Shown here: positions 10,890 through 21,179 of the stretch, piece after piece
Position numbering within the stretch: position 1 is the stretch's first letter
Layout of the letters: every line of letters begins with the position of its first letter
Assembly: GCA_033439685.1 (NCBI GenBank)
Contig: JAUEDM010000001.1
Coordinates: 9,238,001 to 9,302,000, forward strand
DNA from: Apodospora peruviana
Lineage: Eukaryota > Ascomycota > Sordariomycetes > Sordariales > Lasiosphaeriaceae
Direction of reading: 5' to 3'
Length of the DNA: 64,000 nt
Made by a program: the position numbers and the translations under genes
The notes under the pieces: model-generated
What the model saw: the letters and a program-made list of their open reading frames with translations, nothing else
What the model was told of the DNA's origin: nothing
Databases searched by the model: none

Positions 10890-11431
10890 GGGGTTGCTCT
10901 GTGATCGTCGGGGGAAGATGAAGATGAGAAGAAGGAAAAAATAGGAGTGATGGTAGGTTTTGTAAGTGCTGCAGGGCCGCTATTTGGATGTGTTAAGGCA
11001 ATAGCAACACGTGTTATTCCTCTATAAATTTCACGATGTAAGACGTGAGGGGCGGCAGGCGTTTGGTTGTTCGTTATTGGACTTTCAGACACAGGCTGAT
11101 CCGTCTTTCACCGCGGCAGTTCGAACATCAGGTTTGTCAACGGGATCTGGGAGTTGGGGTGGTGGCTTACCCATGTTGGGGAGAAGTTTTAGCAATTTTA
11201 TAATTATATGACAATGCCGTCAACGAGATTGGGTTTCTAACCAGAGAAGAGATCTATGAAAAGACGAAGTATAAGACTTGGTTCGGCTGAATTCATGTCC
11301 ATTGAGCTTTAGGAAATGTGTTCTTCGAGTCTTCATTAAACTACCGTTTCCAGGCAAGGCCGTCCATTTGTTCCTACGAATAGTTGGCTCGACCATGCAC
11401 TCTGCTTGAAGTATGAGGGACGGTGTTTAAG
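10890..11431. other. Intergenic
   Basis: Separates the kinase relic from the 3' end of the aminotransferase gene. Small frames on both strands have no motif. The 3' end and polyadenylation signal of the aminotransferase must lie at about 11300-11430; no canonical AATAAA is seen at the expected distance on the minus strand. Confidence 0.35.
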
Positions 11432-13222
11432 TTACCCTCGTCCAAGTGCCAACCCCAGATTCTGCATCCCCTTGCGCGCATAGCACTGGTACAACCTTAC
11501 AAGCACATCGTCATCCTTCTCCAAGTGACCACTATTGGCCTCGTCCATTTCCTCTTCGGACGGTAACTCCCATCCATCACCCAGCCAGAAAGCCTTGACG
11601 CCCTCGCCAAACAGCCGCGCCGCACGACGCAGGTCCGCGGGCCTAACGGCGGCGAAGGTTAAGCGCAGGTGATGACTTGCAATCCTCGCACCCTCCGTTC
11701 CGTCCACCGCAAACAGCGGGCCCGGAACCGTCAGCAGAGTAAAATTAGTGACAAGGTGATTCCATAATCTTATCAGAATGTCTTTGATCGCAAGGGCTGG
11801 CTTGCCGTCGTGTGGGCGCGCGAGAGGGTGTTCGTCTAGATGCACTTTCACCCAAACATATAGCCCGCCTTCTGGGACGCCAAAGTCGTACATGCGCAGC
11901 TTTCGGCGGGAGGACAAAGACTCGGAGTCCTCTTCAGATGGGTTTCTTCCTCTGCGTTTTTGTTTGTTCTCGTTCTCAGCCTCGCCGTTGGGATGATGGC
12001 GCAATCCATACTGAGTAGAGGAGGCAATTGCAGGTCCCCGGTCTCGCTGTGAGTCTTGAACGAACATATCACGGCCTTCAAAGAGCGTCTCGCAAAACAC
12101 GTTTCTGCGGGAGCGATAGTTCGCGTTGAGCCCAACGATCCAGCGCACAAATCCCCGAGGGCCGTTCCACTCGCGGCAAAGGACTTGCACGAGTACCGCC
12201 TCTGCAAAGCCACTCGGGTTCGAAGTCGTCACATCCGTCATCAGGGTCAGCTTTCTGATGAACTCTGGCTGCGCGACGACCCAGCCAACACGGCAACCGG
12301 GCGCAAAGATCTTGGTGAATGTCTGCATGGCTAGCACGCGGCCATCGTGATCTATCTCGACAAACGAAGGCGCGATTGACGACAGGAATTCATCTGGCTC
12401 GAGTATTTTTTCATCGTTCCGACCAGGTATGTCGTACTGCAGCGCCCAGTAGGGGTCGTCCTCGAAGATGAGGATGTCATGCTTTTGGCAGACGGCGTAG
12501 ATCTCCTTTTTGCGCCAAAGGGGCATCACGGAACCTGTCGGGTTCTGGCCCAGCGTAACTGTGTACATCATGTGCGGCTTCCGACCGTCGCGCCTCTCGT
12601 TCCACGTGTCAAGGATGCGTGCCAGGTCCTTGGATGACATACCATGCTTGTCGAGCTTGACAGGGACGCGGGTCACGCCAAAAGCAGGGATCTGAGCGTT
12701 GGCTTGCAGATAGAGAACTTCTTCGACAAGGATTGCGTCGCCATCGTTGGCGAATGTCATCAGGAGCTTTGCAAACGCGTCTTGAGACCCGCCTGTGATG
12801 AGAGTCTGCGGTTTATCATAGGGAATATTGCCGTTGTGCTGATGGTTTATGGCCCAGTCCTGGATGAATGCTGCAAGGGATGGATAACCAGAAGAAGATT
12901 GATATTGCAGCGCGGTAGAGAGGTCGATCTGCGTCTGGTGATCATTGTTGATGGTGGTTTTGGGGACGGTGAAGCGGTCCGTGTCCGCATCCGGGATGGA
13001 GATTCCTGTCTTGGAGTGGATAGGAAAGCGATCTGGATTCGCAATTGCGCCTTCGAGTGTGTCCACCGGGAAGTTGCCTGCAAATGGGAATCCCGGGCCT
13101 GTGTTGATGCCTGTGCCAATCTCAGCGCCAAAGGCTTTTGATAGGGAGCTCTGGATTCTTCTCTTGGCGAAAGCCGAGAAGTGATGCGATAGATTCAGCG
13201 GCTTGGGTCTCGGCTTGTTCAT
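11432..13222 (-). CDS. PLP-dependent class I/II aminotransferase (aromatic/ARO8-like)
   Basis: A single uninterrupted frame encodes about 596 residues from the Met at 13222 (MNKPRPKPLNLSHHFS). An in-frame Met at 13342 would add 40 residues of unremarkable sequence, so the inner start is preferred. The class I/II aminotransferase fold is clear: LITGGSQDAFAKLLMTF (cofactor phosphate site), TLGQNPTGSVMPLWRKKEIY, IFEDDPYWALQYD (the Asp that pairs with the pyridine nitrogen), and the Schiff-base lysine in QTFTKIFAPGCRVGWV. A late VPEGGLYVWVKV matches the substrate-binding region. Such enzymes transfer amino groups from aromatic amino acids or 2-aminoadipate to 2-oxoglutarate. An inserted polar loop (KQKRRGRNPSEEDSES) enlarges it beyond the usual 450-550 residues. 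No lesions. Confidence 0.88.
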   Translation of the reverse strand: MNKPRPKPLNLSHHFSAFAKRRIQSSLSKAFGAEIGTGINTGPGFPFAGNFPVDTLEGAIANPDRFPIHSKTGISIPDADTDRFTVPKTTINNDHQTQIDLSTALQYQSSSGYPSLAAFIQDWAINHQHNGNIPYDKPQTLITGGSQDAFAKLLMTFANDGDAILVEEVLYLQANAQIPAFGVTRVPVKLDKHGMSSKDLARILDTWNERRDGRKPHMMYTVTLGQNPTGSVMPLWRKKEIYAVCQKHDILIFEDDPYWALQYDIPGRNDEKILEPDEFLSSIAPSFVEIDHDGRVLAMQTFTKIFAPGCRVGWVVAQPEFIRKLTLMTDVTTSNPSGFAEAVLVQVLCREWNGPRGFVRWIVGLNANYRSRRNVFCETLFEGRDMFVQDSQRDRGPAIASSTQYGLRHHPNGEAENENKQKRRGRNPSEEDSESLSSRRKLRMYDFGVPEGGLYVWVKVHLDEHPLARPHDGKPALAIKDILIRLWNHLVTNFTLLTVPGPLFAVDGTEGARIASHHLRLTFAAVRPADLRRAARLFGEGVKAFWLGDGWELPSEEEMDEANSGHLEKDDDVLVRLYQCYARKGMQNLGLALGRG

Positions 13223-13650
13223 GTTGATGGTTGCAGTTTGGGGATGGATGTCAAGTTGGGAATCTGAATACTTGCATTCGTACGAGAGCGTTGTTCGTGC
13301 GAGAGAGTTGTGCCGGTCGGACCCGTCTCTCATGGCGAACATGGGCTTTTATTAATTGGAGACCTAGGACAGGCCAGTCTCCTTAACCTGATCTTCACTC
13401 ATTACACATAATAATCGTGGCTCAGACATGGAGGATTTTGATCAGGTAAGATTGTGATGGTAAGAATACGACGACCCAACACGTTTAAAAGAGAACTATA
13501 CACATGTGATTTCGCATTGTATCCTCGTCATGTGCCATCATAAATAATCCTGGGCTTTAGTAATCCTTGATACTGGAATTCTATTGGCTTCACCGTCCCT
13601 GGAATCATCCTCGCATTCATGGTAATTCGCACTTCAAGTTGCCTCCAGCG
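13223..13650. other. Promoter region of the aminotransferase
   Basis: AT-richer spacer between the divergent aminotransferase and the weak gene starting near 13651. No long frame. It contains the 5' leader of the aminotransferase; no factor site can be assigned with confidence. Confidence 0.3.
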
Positions 13651-14097
13651 ATGGATATGATTCCAGAGGCTTACTCCGTGGCTGACGTGAGTTGATGGCT
13701 TAGACCATCTTTTCGATTATATGACAGGCTTATCTCGGAATACGCACAGCTGGAACCGGCTCTCAGAACAACGGCCATTAGACTGAAGATGAAGGTCCGC
13801 CGTATTTCCATCAAGGACAAACTCCAACCCGTCAAACGCAAACACCTCGAAAATCAATGGGCAAGTCGTTGGTCGAAGAAGGGTATCTCAATGCAAACTT
13901 TTGCTCCCCAATCCACCTTCTCTGCTCTTATTTTACGCCTCCGTCAGCTGATTCACCCCAAGGACGTCAACTGGTCGTCACGAGATTGGCAGGAGATACA
14001 TATAGTCTCAGCAGATCCCTACGCGTATGATAAGCCTTTTTCCCCGCGGCCCAACAGCCTCAACCATTATTCTGCCCGGAGACCTGGTAGTTGGTGA
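13651..14097 (+). CDS. Hypothetical basic protein
   Basis: The ATG at 13651 gives MDMIPEAYSVAD up to a GTGAGT donor at 13687. An acceptor at ...CGCACAG (ending 13750) keeps phase 0 and leads into LEPALRTTAIRLKMKVRRIS, continuing open to 14097. The product would be about 128 residues, basic, with KDKLQPVKRKHLENQWASRW in the middle. No domain recognised. An overlapping frame at 14027-14383 could be a continuation after a frameshift. The next frame with a convincing family is at 14868. This could be a remnant. Confidence 0.35.
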
Positions 14098-14099
14098 CA

Positions 14100-14867
14100 A
14101 CGAGGCTGGTATCGCGAAAGCCGAAAGCCCTGACAGCGAAAGTCCAGCAACCGCAGGCCGGCTTCATTCCCGTTCAGAGGAGCACATCCTCCACATCCAC
14201 CAATTCCAACAGGGAGCAGACACTAACTCCCTAGCCAGGACCTGCAATGAGCTCCCCTTAATCTTCCACTGCGGAGTCTGGCGTAAGGTTCCCTTCGACG
14301 TCCATTGTGAAAGAAAGGAGAAAAGGGGTAGCCTAGTTCCATTACTGACTGTGCATTCGCTCCGGTGGTGGTCCGATGTGTAACTCAACAGTAACAGTGC
14401 ATCAATTGTACTGTCCGGGTAGCCATTCCCAGTTCTTTACTGAGGCAACTTGCCATCTAAACCGCAATTATATTTTGCTAGGATATTCATTAAACATGGG
14501 GATGTAGCCGAATAGGATTCGATCATAGCTCGGCAACCACTTGCAGAGATCTTCATACTATACGCAACCTGAACCCGCCGGTTACAGAAATTATCGGAAA
14601 CTGGTAGCAATATTTTAGGAAGCTGATAAAGGTAGTTTTGTGCACATTGCTAGCGCGGTAATATGATCATGCATCAGTCCGCCGAAAGTCCAACTTTGGT
14701 CAAAGGCGATGCTTGATAAACATGTCAGTTCAAGTTATCTACCATAGCTTGGCACTGATGGTCGATCCAAGTTCATATCTACATAAGACCTGTTCTCTCA
14801 GCGCACAGATTCATAATGGCCGTTCAATCCAGGATATCCTTATTTTCCTTCTCAGCATCAACAGAAG
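14100..14867. other. No supported gene
   Basis: Only short, motif-free frames. The 200 bases before 14868 should contain the promoter of the DUF4360 gene. Confidence 0.35.
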
Positions 14868-15497
14868 ATGCGCGGCTTCCTCTGCTTTTTTGCTCTGCTC
14901 CCAGGAGTTGTTGCTCAAATGCCACTTAACACCTCAGAAGTTTTGATCAAAGGAGCCTCATACAGCGGCAATGGTTGTCCACAAGGCACGGTATCTACCA
15001 GCTTCTCCACTGATAGAACGGTACGAGCGGCCAGCTTGCTCTCCTGCAGAAGCCGAAATCCGAGCAAAAAAATGCTAATTAACACCACAACTATCAGACC
15101 ATCACTGTTGGCTTCAACGCAGTCCACCCTTTCATCGGCCCTGGAAGGACCAAATTGGATTCAGCTAGGAAATGCGTGGTCCACCTCCAATTAAAGTACC
15201 CCTCTGGCTGGCAATTCGTCATCGACGAGACGTGCTGGCACGGGCAATTTACCTTGGCACACGGGGTTTGCTCAGTTCTACACGCTGTTCGAGCTGAGCT
15301 CCCGCGACACGCAAGTTGTCAACGTGCCGACGGTGACACTCAACAGCACAGCCGATGTAGCGGGGCAGCTATTTAACGTGGATGTGCCGGTCCTGGACGA
15401 GCTGAGCTCGGGTTGTGGTGGTGACATAATCTTGGTCCACGACCGCTGGTCTCTCAGCTGCGAGGGCGGACTTGTACCAGGAAGGGTGGATGGCTGA
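14868..15497 (+). pseudogene. DUF4360-type secreted protein gene, frameshifted
   Basis: Exon 1 encodes a signal peptide (MRGFLCFFALLPGVVAQ) followed by LIKGASYSGNGCPQGTVSTS, the DUF4360 opening. A GTACGAG donor at about 15020 and an ACTATCAG acceptor join in phase 0 to TITVGFNAVHPFIGPG and RKCVVHLQLKYPSGWQF, again typical. After WHGQFTLAHG (about 15260) the frame with family-like sequence moves by one base: FAQFYTLFELSSRDTQVVN then NSTADVAGQLFNV, ending at the TGA at 15495-15497. The intact family is a secreted all-beta protein of about 200-230 residues and unknown function. One shift means pseudogene or indel. Confidence 0.7.
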
Positions 15498-15540
15498 GGA
15501 CACATCGATGATTCAATAACTTGAATTACGATGGATGGAA

Positions 15541-16960
15541 TCAAGTCATCCCTCAAGAGCTTCTTTGGGTTGCGAGAGATGCACGGATATAGAGAGGTAA
15601 TACTGACACCAACTGCGTTTCATGATCCTCTGACAGCTGATCGGTCTTGCTAACCACGCTGTGATCTTTCATAGTACTCCAAATGTGACAAGATCTTCAT
15701 CCTGCCAAATATTGTCAAGGGGCACGAAGTCATCATTCCTACCCATTACATGAACTGGCTTCTGGAACAACCAGACACGGTGCTCAGTCAATTTGAAACC
15801 AATCGCCAATTCATGTGTGGAGACTACACAATGTTGCAGCATGACATGATCAGGAAAGACAAGTGGTCTCGGCTTTCAGACATTGTCAAGCGGGAGATGA
15901 CGCGCGACATCGACGACTATGTCGATGACATAGTCGATAAGGTGCAAGATTCTCTCAAGAGCCTGTGGGGCAGCAACACAGAGGAATGGCACGAGATCAA
16001 TGTGTACGACGTCATGTCCGAAGTCGCCAGAGTGGTTAATCGTGTATTTGTCGGTCTTCAATTGTGCCAGAACCCAGGAGACGTGCAGGCTTCCATGGGC
16101 TTCTCCAAGTACATTCTGCTCTGGGCTATGGGCATCGAGATGCTTCCACGCTTCTTCAAGCCCCTGGTCGCCCCCGTCTTGACAGCGTACGACTACATGA
16201 TGCATTATAAGCGAATGAGCGGATTCATTGCCCCTTGTTCCGGGACTGCGTTTCTCGCCACTCGAAGGAACCGACGGGAGCAAACCAGCCAAATGACTAC
16301 ATCCAATGGGCCATGCGAGATCTGGTGAAACGTGGTCTGAGCCCACAGGACGATCCCGACGACATGGTCTCCAAACAGCTTGCCATTACCTCGTTCACTG
16401 CCATCCAGTCAAGCGCCATCACGATTACAATTGCCCTCGTTGATATTTCTGCTACTCCCCCGAGCATCGAGGTCCAGGAGAATTCCTTGCGGTGCGAAAG
16501 TGGGCATCGCCAGTTATGGGCCTGATCTTGATGAGGAGATATATGACCAGGAGACCAGTCCTTTTGTGTTTGATGTCCTTCGGTTCACTCGCAACTGTCA
16601 CAAGAAGAAGGGCGCACCTCCGGGACTGAGCTTTATCACCACCGGGAAGTATTACATGGGGTTCAGTCATGGACGATTTGCTTGGTATCATCTCATCTTT
16701 TCACTTTACTTTCATCCTTTCCTAGAAATGACAAGCTGACATAAAACACAAAACAGTCTTGGTCGTTTCTTTGCCAATTCTTTGCTCAAGATTCTCCTGG
16801 CGCATATCACTCTAATGTACGACCTGCAGCCGATTGGGGGTCTTCCTGCCAACCCTTGGCTGAACAATACCATTGGCTCGCCTATCGTGACAAAGATCAG
16901 GGTGCGCAGGCGTAAGGTGCTGTCACTGATTTGGTGCAAGGCGTCGTCCAGCATGCCTTC
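15541..16960 (+). pseudogene. Cytochrome P450 relic with haem Cys but no K-helix
   Basis: An exon ending FFGLREMHGYRE joins over an intron (GTAATA donor; TTTCATAG acceptor at about 15674) to KIFILPNIVKGHEV and WLLEQPDTVLSQFETNRQFM, the N-terminal half of a fungal P450. The membrane anchor is missing. A one-base shift near 16232 breaks the frame before LFRDCVSRHSKEP and the I-helix-like block LAITSFTAIQSSAITITIAL. About 150 residues that should carry the ExxR motif are absent. At about 16500 the sequence jumps to DEEIYDQETSPFVFDVLRF. The last intron (16683 to about 16756) restores the haem loop FSHGRFACLGRFF, the Cys codon being split TG/T. The gene ends where a Gypsy relic begins. Truncated, deleted and shifted, it cannot encode a P450. 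Confidence 0.82.
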
Positions 16961-17838
16961 GATAATGGATCGGTCATGACGAATGCATTGTCGTTTCCCT
17001 TCTTACTAGTGGGCATACTCTTGAAATCCACAACTAAAGTATGCCAGCTGCGTTCGGGTATCGGTAGGGGGTGAAGGAGTCCGGGAGTCTTGTCTCGTGG
17101 TCTCTTTGAGACATCACAAACATGGCAAGCGGAGACGTACTGCAACACGTTTGCTCTCAGTCTTGGCCACCAGTACTGTTGCTCCACTAGTTTCCTTGTC
17201 TTGTTGATTCCTGGGTGGGCAGTGGTAATCCGGGAATGTATCTCCGTAATGATCAGAGTTCGCATATTGTCCTGATCAGGACCTACCAGTTTTCCTTTCT
17301 TCAGGAGCAGACCATTCTTGAGGCTGAAGTCCGAATATTTCTCTTCGCACTTGGCCCTGAGAGTAGCCAGTGTCTCGCTTTCTCGATTTGCCTGGAGGAT
17401 TGCGTCGATCAGCACATATCCCGAAAATGGAGCAAGCCATTCCTCCGGAGTTTTGAGTGCGGCAGTCGTGATGTCGTCTTGCTCTTCAATAGGTTTGAAG
17501 ATACAGATTGTCCGTGCTGCTTCCTTAACTGTCTTTTGTCCTTTGACGTCTTCGTTCTTTTGGGATAGGGCGTCAGCGGCAGCATTGAGCTTTCCTGGCC
17601 GATTTGTGATAGTAAAGTGGTAGTCTGCCAGCTTTTCTGCCCAACCGGCTTGTGTACCGTTCAGCAATCGCTTGGTACTGAAGTACTTAAGAGCCTCATG
17701 GTCGGTAATGATCTCGAATGGGTCTTGGTGCTGCAAGCCGATCAGGTCTGCTCGCCAATGCTCTAGGCCCTTCATAACTGCTAGTAGCTCTTTGTCATGG
17801 GTAGGGTAGTTGTGTTCGGCCCCTTGCATTGTCTCCAA
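16897..17838 (-). pseudogene. Gypsy RNase H - integrase (partial)
   Basis: 314 codons including the stop. RNase H features: YPTHDKELLAVMKGLEHWR, the Asp of IITDHEALKYF, and the late RPGKLNAAADALSQ. The integrase HHCC zinc module follows (H in AHPGINKTRKLVEQQYWWP, then CHVCDVSKRPR). Only the first acidic residue of the DDE core is reached (VVDFKSMP) before the frame ends in unrelated sequence. An in-frame TAG lies just upstream of the first Met, so the frame is cut off from the RT. Confidence 0.85.
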
Positions 17839-18123
17839 GTAGAACGCTGCTGGGTGCCATTCCCGATCCTCACATTTCTGGGACTAAACTCCTCCAAAGA
17901 CACCGTCTGAGGAATCGGTTTCCATCCGTGTTGGTCTACCGTACGAGAAGTACGTGAGAACGGGCGGTTTCAGAAGGCTTGCCTTCAGCTTGTCAAAGGC
18001 CTCTTGGTGTTCAGGACCCCATTGGAAGGTTTGATCCTTCTTTGTCAAATTCGTCAAAGGTTTTGCAATGCGTCCATAATCCCGGATAAACCGTCGGTAG
18101 AAGTTGCAAAACCCTAGGAAGGA

Positions 18124-18588
18124 TTATACTCCTTTCACTCTACCGGGAGGGTCCCAATCTGTCATGGCTTTGACTTTCTTTGGGTTTACCGCTATGCCTT
18201 TTGTACTGATGATGAAGCCTAAGAACTCGGTTTCTGTTACATGGAATTCGAAATTGTTGATATCTGGGTATAACCCATTCTTGCGAAGGATATCAAGCAC
18301 TCTGCGGACATGCGCCTTATGCTCTTCCATAGACTCTGAGAAGATCAGGATGTCGTCGATATATGCGCTGCAGAAATCGTCCAGACAGTCCATCAAGATG
18401 TTATTGACGAATCGCTGAAATGTAGGTGGTCCATTGGTGAGTCTGAATGGCACCACTTTGTACTTGTACATCCCTAACCGTGTGCGGAATGCCGTAAGGT
18501 CGACAGATTCTGGATCGATTCGGATCTTATGGAAGGCTTGTCGAATGTCAACCTTTGTGAAGATCTTGGTTTTCCCCATCTTCGCCAA
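18124..18588 (-). pseudogene. Gypsy reverse transcriptase (partial)
   Basis: 155 codons with FTKVDIRQAFHKIRI, PFRLTNGPPTFQRFVN and the catalytic AYIDDILIFSES, then ETEFLGFIISTKGI. This covers the palm of a Ty3/Gypsy RT. The fingers lie in a neighbouring frame upstream (about 18600-18700), so at least one frameshift separates them. Confidence 0.9.
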
Positions 18589-18684
18589 TGTCTCGTCGAT
18601 AAAGGGTAGTGGGTAGACGTCGCGAATTGTCGATCCGTTGAGTTTTCTGAAGTTGACACAGAAGCGTAGCTTTCCATTGATCTT

Positions 18685-19257
18685 TCATGCAAATGTAACT
18701 GGCGCAGCCCCCGGTGTGGATGCAGGAACGATGAATCCCGTTTGCAGATTATCTGCAATGTATTCGCGAGCGGTTTCCATCTCTTCTAGTGACATTTCAT
18801 ACAGCGGGCTAAACCCAAGATCCTCTCGCTGCATTCCGTCTTTCAGCTTGATCTTCAAATCGACGTCGGGGCGGAAATCTGCGATGATGTCGGACCCTGT
18901 CTTGCTGAATGCGGCCAGTAAGTCATAATAGTCTTTCGGCACACGATCCCGAATCAGTTGTCGCAATTCTTCGGGATCTTGTAAGAAGGACTCTTCCATG
19001 CGTTCTCGCCATCGATCATCGATAGTCTTGTCGAGCTTGTGGAGGGTCACCACTCCGATCTCGATTCCGTCCTCGTGTGATAGCTTCTGAAACGCTTTTA
19101 CATTGATGTTTGCCATTTCGATAGTGTGATGTCTATACCAACCAAGAGCATCTCGCATCAGCTGGTACGGTCCTTGTTGATCGTGCTTCCATTCGTGCTC
19201 AGGCTCAGGGACTGTCTTCGCTTTCTTGATGGGCAGTCCGTCAAGCTTGTCCATCAA
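18685..19257 (-). pseudogene. Gypsy protease-RT linker and RT N-terminus
   Basis: Minus-strand frame with FSKTGSDIIADFRPDVDLKI and GFSPLYEMSLEEMETAREYI, the usual N-terminal approach to a fungal Gypsy RT, ending at PASTPGAAPVTFA where the normal lead into the RT palm begins. Followed by a stop and frame change. The start of this block is also present in relic 2. Confidence 0.75.
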
Positions 19258-19421
19258 GGGAGTTCGATTCTCCTCATTTGACGTAGGGCTTCCGTCATGG
19301 CTGTCAGACCCCTCTTGTCTTTGCCGTTCGTGCCAACGGTTGACATGTCCAGTCTTGACTGTGGCCTAGGCAGAATTACCTTGATGACAGGCATAGACAG
19401 CTTCGTTACCGCTTTCTGTCT

Positions 19422-20126
19422 CTAAAGCTCTTGCTGTCTCTCGAACTCTTCGAGTCTGCGGATTCGCTGAAGAACGTCGGGACGGTTCCGCCTTTGCTTG
19501 TCCTCTCTGGCCATCAACTTTTCTCTTCTGGCGATATCCTCTTGATGCTTCGGTCCGGCTGTCTGTCTCCCAGGTCGGAAACCTCGATATTTCTCTTCCA
19601 ATCTGGGTCCTGCAGACGGTAACTCGGGGATTACCAGGCGTCGGTGACGACAGTCTAGTAATACATCCCAACGGGCCATCCATCGCCACCCGATAATCAA
19701 ATCATGGGATTGTTTCGGCAGTACTACCATACAGTCGTCCTCAACAGTGCGATCCTGTACGGTGAAATGGGCTCGCATCATTGAGTCCATACAGTCGTCC
19801 ACCCCTCCTTGGTATTTTCCTACCCAGCGAGGGTTGAAGTTACCTTCTTCTTTAATATGTATCAAACGCTTTAGTTTGTCGGCAAACTTCCGGCTTACAG
19901 ATAAATAACAATCAGCTCTCGAATCAAGCATGCTGTCTGTAGTAGTAAAGGATAATCCATTGTATGCTAGGCTACAAGTGACCAACTGAGCCGGTCCCCC
20001 GAGTAAGATGCTGGGGAGGTCCTTCTTCCTTGCACTACCAGTGTAATTCCTGATGATTGCTGTCCCTGGGTGGGAGGCAACTTTTCCCAGGATAATCAGT
20101 TTCCGAATCAGAATCGTTCTGATCAC
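19422..20126 (-). pseudogene. Gypsy aspartic protease, active site altered (DSR)
   Basis: 235 codons including the stop. The retropepsin signature reads MLDSRADCYLSVSR where relic 2 has LLDSGADIYLSVSR. The glycine after Asp-Ser is replaced by Arg (AGA, 19917-19919), a change expected to destroy the catalytic turn. LPKQSHDLIIGWRWMARWDV matches the second half of the fold. The tail is highly charged (QRIRRLEEFERQQEL) and leads towards the RT linker. Confidence 0.85.
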
Positions 20127-20690
20127 CAGAAGTATCGGCGTCGAAAGTAACCTTCAGGTAGCGCTGATGGCTCTCAATGATCACTGCATCACGGGCCTCT
20201 CGGTCTATGATCGAGTTGACACGAGAAGTGGCTGCTCCAGACTTGTTTCGCCGGATTGTGAGGACAAATAGGAGACGTGTGTCCAGTCTCGCGACAAGTA
20301 AACAACGGCCTTCAGCGATCAACTTCTTCATTTCCTCAGGGCTTGAGCCGGCGGGAGCTTCGTTCCAGACGCTTGTCCAGTTCCAGTTGTGGTGGCAGGA
20401 GTATAAGCCTTCTTGGTCTTGGAAGGTCCTCCTCGGTTATTGGGTGCATTGCGCTTGCTTGAACCCGAACCTCCCGATCCACCTTGGTTGCCTGAGTTGG
20501 AATTGTTGTTCTTGTTCTTCGCACGACTGCGAGTGATATTATAAGCCATGTCAGCGGCCAGCTTGGCGAACTCAGTGAAGCCCACTTGGGCATCATCCTT
20601 CTCCTTGCTCAATTGATTATGCATAGTAACGGGAAGACGATCACTGAATTTATCCTTCCATTCCTTCTTGTCCAGTTGACGCTTGCCAGA
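20127..20690 (-). pseudogene. Gypsy gag C-terminus with broken zinc knuckle
   Basis: Contains DKFSDRLPVTMHNQLSKEKD, a G/N/S-rich linker (NKNNNSNSGNQGGSGGSGSS), and a CCHC knuckle (CLTCREPGHTSPIC in relic 2) that is split here by a one-base loss near 20300, so the literal frame reads CLLVARLDTRL. Gag upstream of about 20690 is absent. Confidence 0.8.
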
Positions 20691-20699
20691 CAGACACCC

Positions 20700-21062
20700 T
20701 CACGTTCATTTAACTTCTGGATAATTCCACCCCGTCCTGCCCCGGACCCGGTCCTTCCGGTCGTTGAACACATACCACTACATCGCGAAAAGTACCGAAA
20801 TCGGGTCATGGCAACAAGTCGGAGATGTTCGCAAAACCCGGCCTGGGCAGCGATGCGGGAAGCGTACAACGAAGCAGACACGGACAAGAAGCTCAGGGCT
20901 TGGTGGGCGGTGAAATTGGACAACGACGTGAGTTTTGACAGGCAGCTGGTACAGTCCTTCGGTGATCAACGGACGTTTTTCGAGTCGGGACCCTGTATGG
21001 TCATACCAGAGTCTGGTATCTGTAATGATTTTGAACATGTATTTCAACGCCACCTTTGTAAG
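20700..21062 (+). other. Hypothetical coding fragment
   Basis: From the Gypsy junction a plus-strand frame reads REKYRNRVMATSRRCSQNPA and WWAVKLDNDVSFDRQLVQSF, then CMVIPESGICNDFEHVFQRH. A GTAAGTCA at 21057 looks like a donor; splicing to the AACAG at 21162 would end the protein at once with TGA. The fragment has natural composition, but I recognise no family. It may be the 3' part of a gene interrupted by the retroelement. Confidence 0.35.
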
Positions 21063-21179
21063 TCATACGCTCGTATTACCACTAGTTGGTATGCCCTTCA
21101 GTGTTTGTCAGCCGCCTCTAGCCCGTACTTTCAGACCAGTTAACACTTTCCCCCAATTAACAGGACGGCGATAGCCGGC

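Larger units (their letters stand above)
16961..20690 (-). mobile_element. Ty3/Gypsy LTR-retrotransposon relic 1 (no LTRs)
   Basis: Read on the minus strand from 20690 to 16961, the gag, protease, reverse transcriptase, RNase H and start of integrase follow in Ty3/Gypsy order. Neither end has an LTR: gag starts mid-gene at about 20690 and integrase stops after its first core segment, at the P450 relic's 3' end. The frames are broken by stops and shifts between domains. The same family occurs at about 38.1-39.6 kb. Dead; transcription direction opposite to the P450. Confidence 0.85.

Noticed and set aside
13223..13342. The upstream Met of the aminotransferase (13342) as start
   Set aside because: The extra 40 residues have no family-like sequence; MNKPRPKPLNLSHHFS at 13222 matches the usual beginning better. 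Not fully excluded.
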